Assembly (NCBI GenBank): GCA_018700655.1
Contig: JABIUG010000106.1
Location: 1-9,859 of the forward strand
Direction: 5' to 3'
DNA: 9,859 nt
DNA from: Rhodospirillaceae bacterium
GTDB taxonomy: Bacteria; Pseudomonadota; Alphaproteobacteria; SP197
Part shown: piece by piece, positions 6,699 through 9,859 of the stretch
Layout of the letters: the number at the start of each line of letters is the position of its first letter
Position numbering within the stretch: position 1 is the stretch's first letter
Position numbers and translations under genes: made by a program
Notes under the pieces: generated by a model
What the model was told of the DNA's origin: nothing
Database searches by the model: none
The model's input: the letters and a program-made list of their open reading frames with translations, nothing else

Positions 6699-8533
6699 CA
6701 CCATTGTTGCAGATCGAGGACCTGATCGTTGAAGGCAGGCCTCCCTCTGGTATCTGGATCGAGACGGTCCACCAGTGCAGCCTTGATGTGAATGCCGGTG
6801 AGGTGGTCGCCCTGATCGGCGAGTCCGGAGCCGGCAAGACCACAGTGGCCCTGGCCGGGCTGGGCTACACACGTCCGGGAACCCGTTTCAAGAATGGCCG
6901 GGTGCTGCTCGAGGGACGCGATATCCTCACCATGACGCCGCGCGAACGGCGCGACATGCGTGGCAAGGAGGTCGCTTACGTCGCGCAGAGCGCGCAAGCG
7001 TCTCTCAACCCCGCGATTGCGATCGGCGACCAGATTGCCGAGGCCCTGACACTGCACAAGTTGGCCGAGGGCGCCGAAGCCAAGAAGCGTGCGATCGAGC
7101 TGCTCGACCTGCTTGATCTGCCCCATCCCGAGATCCTTGCCCGCCGTTACCCGCATCAGACTTCAGGCGGTCAGCAACAGCGCATCATGATGGCCATGGC
7201 GATGGCATGCAGGCCCAAGTTGCTGGTGCTCGACGAGCCCACGACCGCGCTGGATGTGACGACCCAGATCGAAGTTCTCAAGGCCATCAAGGATGTCATT
7301 CGCGAACTTGGAACTTCGGCGATCTATGTCAGTCACGACCTTTCCGTTGTCGCCCAGCTTGCTGACCGGATCCTGGTTATGAATCAGGGCGATGTCGTCG
7401 AGGAAGGCCTGACCGACGACATCCTGAACAACTCCAAGCAGGAATACACCCGCACGCTACTGGGTGCGGTCAAACCCAAGCCGACACGCGAAACCGCACT
7501 TTCGCAATGGAATCCGGTGGCTGGCCAGACCCCGATCATGTCCGTGCGTGGCGTGGATTCGACCTATGAACGCCAGACCCTGTTCCATTCGATCGAGCGT
7601 GAAGATTACGTCCTGCACGACATCGACCTTGAGATTTTTCCGCGCGAGGTTCTGGCTGTCGTCGGTGAGTCCGGCAGCGGCAAGTCGACCCTGGCCAGGG
7701 TCATGGCGGGGCTGCAGCCCGCACTGAAGGGTGAAGTCACCCTGGACGGCGAAGTCCTGCCGGGCCATTCGCGCCGGCGCACCAAGGACCAGCTTCGCCG
7801 CATCCAGATCATCTTTCAGAGCCCGGATCAGTCGCTCAACCCCGAGAAACGCGTGGATGACGCGATCGGCCGCCCGCTCGAGCTATATTTCGGCATGCGC
7901 GGTACGGAAAAACACGACCGGGTCGCAGAACTTCTCGAAATGGTCGGCCTTGATCCCGATTATGCCGGGCGTTTCCCTTCAGAGCTTTCAGGGGGGGAGC
8001 GCCAGCGTGTTTCGATTGCGCGTGCCTTTGCCGCCAAACCTGACATCATCCTGTGCGATGAGGTGCTTTCAGCGCTCGACACCGTTGTTGCTGCCCGCGT
8101 CCTCGATCTCATGCGCGAACTTCGTGAGCAGCATCAGGTCGCCTATGTCTTCATCAGTCATGATCTCTCGACCGTCGCCTCGATCGCCGATCGTGTTGCG
8201 GTGATGTATGCCGGGCGTATCATCGATGCCGGGCTTACCCGCGAGGTCTTTGCGCCGCCTCATCACCCCTACACCCAACTTCTGATCAATTCGGTTCCGG
8301 CCTTACGTCAGGGTTGGCTTGAAGAAGTCACCGCCAGCCGCGAGGCCGAGGCCGGGATGCGCAGCAATGTCATGCTGCACGACATTCCTTGTCCGTTCCG
8401 CATGCGCTGCCCGGTGATGATCGAAGGCAAATGCGATGTGGAATCCGCACCGCGCCAGGAGATGGGCGATCATCACACGGTCTATTGCCAGCATTCGGAG
8501 TCCGAGTTGCTCGAGGCCCAGGACCACCCCTGA
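6695..8533 (+). CDS. Dual ATP-binding protein of peptide-type ABC importer (DppD-DppF fusion)
   Basis: This 612-residue protein carries two complete ATPase domains in one chain, replacing separate DppD and DppF subunits. Domain 1 has Walker A GESGAGKTT (42-50), Q-loop Gln98, signature TSGGQQQR (156-163), Walker B LLVLDE (176-181) and switch His214. Domain 2 has Walker A GESGSGKST (324-332), Q-loop Gln375, signature LSGGERQR (431-438), Walker B IILCDE (451-456) and switch His489. All catalytic residues are present in both, so two working ATP sites are expected. The C-terminal oligo_HPY region (HHPYTQLL, 523-530) ends with four cysteines, Cys566, Cys572, Cys580 and Cys598, in the CPF-x-x-RCP pattern seen in DppD/OppD-type subunits, a possible Fe-S site. 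Domain 1 lacks this Cys tail. GTG start overlaps the permease stop by four bases. It sits at the cytoplasmic face and drives transport through the two permeases. Confidence 0.95.
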   Translation: MTPLLQIEDLIVEGRPPSGIWIETVHQCSLDVNAGEVVALIGESGAGKTTVALAGLGYTRPGTRFKNGRVLLEGRDILTMTPRERRDMRGKEVAYVAQSAQASLNPAIAIGDQIAEALTLHKLAEGAEAKKRAIELLDLLDLPHPEILARRYPHQTSGGQQQRIMMAMAMACRPKLLVLDEPTTALDVTTQIEVLKAIKDVIRELGTSAIYVSHDLSVVAQLADRILVMNQGDVVEEGLTDDILNNSKQEYTRTLLGAVKPKPTRETALSQWNPVAGQTPIMSVRGVDSTYERQTLFHSIEREDYVLHDIDLEIFPREVLAVVGESGSGKSTLARVMAGLQPALKGEVTLDGEVLPGHSRRRTKDQLRRIQIIFQSPDQSLNPEKRVDDAIGRPLELYFGMRGTEKHDRVAELLEMVGLDPDYAGRFPSELSGGERQRVSIARAFAAKPDIILCDEVLSALDTVVAARVLDLMRELREQHQVAYVFISHDLSTVASIADRVAVMYAGRIIDAGLTREVFAPPHHPYTQLLINSVPALRQGWLEEVTASREAEAGMRSNVMLHDIPCPFRMRCPVMIEGKCDVESAPRQEMGDHHTVYCQHSESELLEAQDHP

Positions 8534-8554
8534 TCAGCCCAAGGGAGTAACGGC

Positions 8555-8851
8555 ATGGCTTTTGGTTATTACGTCGTCGAACTTGACGTCAAACATCCCG
8601 AGATGATGCCGCGCTATCGCGAACTGGTCGGACCGGCCCTGGCGAAGTTCGAGGGTGAAGTGCTGGCCGCCAGCGAGAACATCACACATCTCGAAGGCGA
8701 GCCCGCACCGTTGTCGCGCGCAGTCATTATTCGGTTCCCCTCGACCGAGCAGGCGCTCGCCTGGTTCCGCAGCGACGAATACGCTGAAGCGCTCTCGATC
8801 CGCGAAAAGGCCTGCGTCAGCCGGTCCTATGTGGTCGAAGGGCTGGGGTAG
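8555..8851 (+). CDS. DUF1330 domain-containing protein
   Basis: This 98-residue cytoplasmic protein matches DUF1330, a small ferredoxin-like alpha/beta fold related to dimeric alpha-beta barrels. Typical features are the opening strand GYYVVELDVKHPE (4-16), the helix with YRELVGPALAKFEGEVLA (21-38), the HLEGEPAPLSRAVIIRFPS segment (45-63), and the helix QALAWFRSDEYAEAL (66-80) before a final strand. The biochemical role of DUF1330 is not established. A ribosome site AAGGGAG (8541-8547) lies seven bases before the ATG, and the gap from the ATPase stop is 21 bases, so it is very likely the last gene of the transporter operon. That suggests a role with the imported compound, for example binding or modifying it, but this is inference from position. 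Confidence 0.88.
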   Translation: MAFGYYVVELDVKHPEMMPRYRELVGPALAKFEGEVLAASENITHLEGEPAPLSRAVIIRFPSTEQALAWFRSDEYAEALSIREKACVSRSYVVEGLG

Positions 8852-8944
8852 CACTACCCCCGGGTAGAAGTTCCCAAAGCGAAAGGGAACAACGTCACGA
8901 TAGGGCCACATTGTTGTTCCATGATCGGGATCGAATCTGGATTC
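8845..8944 (+). other. Structured intergenic region with overlapping alternative hairpins
   Basis: Between the DUF1330 stop and the exported-protein gene, five inverted repeats overlap in sequence. They are GGGGTAG/CTACCCC (8845-8851, 8854-8860); CTACCC/GGGTAG (8854-8859, 8862-8867); GTTCCC/GGGAAC (8870-8875, 8885-8890); GGAACAAC/GTTGTTCC (8886-8893, 8913-8920); and GAATC/GATTC (8933-8937, 8940-8944). The first pair excludes the second, and the third excludes the fourth, as in switching leaders. The first two have only 2-base loops as drawn and would need to open. None is followed by a T-run, so this is not a plain terminator. It matches no riboswitch I recognise. Confidence 0.35.
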
Positions 8945-8953
8945 CATCGTAAC

Positions 8954-8966
8954 GGAGCGAAGCATA
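8954..8966 (+). promoter_or_regulatory. Ribosome site GGAG with a candidate AUA start codon
   Basis: GGAG (8954-8957) is followed after six bases by ATA (8964-8966), in frame with the exported protein and giving a standard signal peptide with an arginine at position 2. The conventional ATG at 8985 has only pyrimidine-rich sequence before it and no ribosome site. Confidence 0.45.
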
Positions 8967-8984
8967 CGTCTTTTTGCCCTCCTG

Positions 8985-9518
8985 ATGATCCTGCTTGTTT
9001 CCCCTGCATTCGCCTTTGCCGAATGCAGCCAGGACTACGAGATCGACACTGCCGACCTGGCAGGCATTCCCCATCAGGAGACCAACCGGTTCGCGGAACC
9101 CGGTTACGGTGTCCAGTACCGGTTTTACGATCCCGACGGCAGCCGGAACGTTTCCTACTATCGCTATGACAACGGTCTGCGCGCGATCGACAATGAAATC
9201 GCAGCTGCAGAAATCCAGGGCGTCCACGCCACCGTTCTGCAGGTCGCACCGATGAATGGCGTTGATATCGTGAGCGTCGAGCAGCTGGATTCCTTCATGG
9301 CTGGCGACATCGAGATGCTTGGGGTGATCTATGTCGGGACCAGGGGAACCGGTTCCGTCACCGAGTTTGTCGGCCTGGGACATGATGGCCAATGTATTCA
9401 CAAAGTGCGCTACCCCCATGAAACCGTCACGGACGACACACAGGCCGATGCCGCGCGTGCCCAGTACGAAGCCGTCATGGAGGACCTGACGCCGCATATC
9501 ACGACGCCGTTGCCCTGA
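8985..9518 (+). CDS. Small exported protein of unknown function (start may be AUA at 8964)
   Basis: I do not recognise this protein. From the first ordinary start (ATG 8985) it has 177 residues and opens with MILLVSPAFAFA|ECSQD, a signal peptide without a basic end and unusually short. Extending in frame to ATA 8964 gives M-R-L-F-A-L-L ahead of it, a normal 19-residue signal with cleavage after A-F-A and a GGAG ribosome site. The mature part is acidic and has no further membrane segment. It contains a stretch rich in Tyr (GYGVQYRFYDPDGSRNVSYY), and two cysteines, one just after cleavage and one in DGQCIHK, that could form a periplasmic disulfide. There is no lipobox. It lies 133 bases past the DUF1330 gene and may have its own transcript. 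The stop is only eight bases from the convergent amidase stop, with no clear terminator between. Confidence 0.65.
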   Translation: MILLVSPAFAFAECSQDYEIDTADLAGIPHQETNRFAEPGYGVQYRFYDPDGSRNVSYYRYDNGLRAIDNEIAAAEIQGVHATVLQVAPMNGVDIVSVEQLDSFMAGDIEMLGVIYVGTRGTGSVTEFVGLGHDGQCIHKVRYPHETVTDDTQADAARAQYEAVMEDLTPHITTPLP

Positions 9519-9526
9519 TCGTTGCG

Positions 9527-9859
9527 TCAGAGTCTGATTTTTCCGAAATCCACGCGGCCTTCGAGGGTCTGGGCGACCCGGAATACGGATTTATCGTCAT
9601 AGGGATTGCCGACGATCTGGATGCCGGTGGGTACACCATCGCCTGACAGGCCGGAGGGGACCGAGAGCGCCGGGCAGCGGCTGAAGCCGTTGAACAGGAA
9701 GGTCATGATGACCTTGTTGACGTCGTGTTCGACGCCGTCGACGGTGATGGGATCAACCCAGTCGTGTACGTCTGCCGCGATTTCGGTCGACCCCACTGTG
9801 GGACAGAGGAATGCGTCGTAGCGGGCGAGCTGCGGGCCGAACTCTGCCCAGGTCTGGCC
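9527..9859 (-). CDS. Amidase-signature family hydrolase, C-terminal fragment (5' end outside window)
   Basis: The frame runs open from the right edge, leaving the last 110 residues. They fit the C-terminal part of amidase-signature enzymes (GatA-like amidases), which hydrolyse amides with a Ser-cisSer-Lys triad lying in the missing upstream part. Visible hallmarks are the strand YDAFLCPT followed by VGSTEIA, then FLFNGFSRCPALSVPSG, and GVPTGIQIVGNPYDDKSVFRVAQTLE near the end. The GTG at 9796 is an internal valine, not a start. The position beside an importer and a flavin oxidase would fit breakdown of an amide nutrient, but this is inference. Other labels such as Asp-tRNA/Glu-tRNA amidotransferase A subunit are less likely without neighbouring gatB or gatC. 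Confidence 0.87.
   Translation of the reverse strand, partial: GQTWAEFGPQLARYDAFLCPTVGSTEIAADVHDWVDPITVDGVEHDVNKVIMTFLFNGFSRCPALSVPSGLSGDGVPTGIQIVGNPYDDKSVFRVAQTLEGRVDFGKIRL

Noticed and set aside
8870..8890. GTTCCC/GGGAAC hairpin as terminator of the transporter operon
   Set aside because: It has only six base pairs, a 9-base loop and no T-run after it. It is kept only as part of the structured-region observation.
9486..9542. Possible terminator: CTGACGC (9486-9492) and GCGTCAG (9524-9530), then TTTTT at 9538-9542
   Set aside because: The loop is 31 bases long and the T-run starts seven bases after the stem, so it does not fit an intrinsic terminator. It also overlaps both convergent stop regions.

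Overview
The window is about 60% GC by eye, with dense, tightly packed genes, four-base gene overlaps and GTG starts. Its gene families (TAT-exported family 5 solute-binding protein, fused DppD-DppF ATPase, CocE/NonD hydrolase, DUF1330) suit a free-living alphaproteobacterium, perhaps Rhodospirillales-like. That placement is inference; there is no rRNA or marker gene here to fix it. I see no tRNA, rRNA, CRISPR array, insertion sequence or phage gene.

Layout. Positions 3-491 (+) hold the C-terminal end of a CocE/NonD-type serine hydrolase. It converges on the next gene, and a strong hairpin at 518-541 lies between them. Positions 568-2178 (-) encode a TAT-exported family 5 (oligopeptide/dipeptide/nickel-type) solute-binding protein. 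Upstream of it on the same strand, 2279-3535 (-) encodes an FAD-dependent amine-oxidase-fold enzyme. A 124-base divergent intergenic region separates this from an AI-2E/PerM-type membrane protein at 3660-4724 (+). Next comes a compact transporter operon on the + strand: DppB-type permease (4867-5814), DppC-type permease (5811-6698), a two-domain ATPase fusion (6695-8533) and a DUF1330 protein (8555-8851). After a structured intergenic stretch comes a small exported protein of unknown function (8985-9518, probably starting further upstream at an AUA codon). The window ends inside an amidase-signature hydrolase on the - strand (9527-9859).

How the parts may work together. The binding protein, two permeases and fused ATPase make one complete peptide-type ABC importer, although the binding protein sits on the opposite strand about 2.7 kb from the permeases. 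Three catabolic enzymes (flavin oxidase, amidase, CocE/NonD esterase/peptidase-like hydrolase) surround it. The simplest reading is a locus for taking up and breaking down an amine-, amide- or ester-containing nutrient. The substrate cannot be told from sequence. The intergenic region at 8845-8944, the probable AUA start, and the substitution of the flavin-site lysine in the oxidase are the points most worth checking. I see no clear evidence of a wholly new system.
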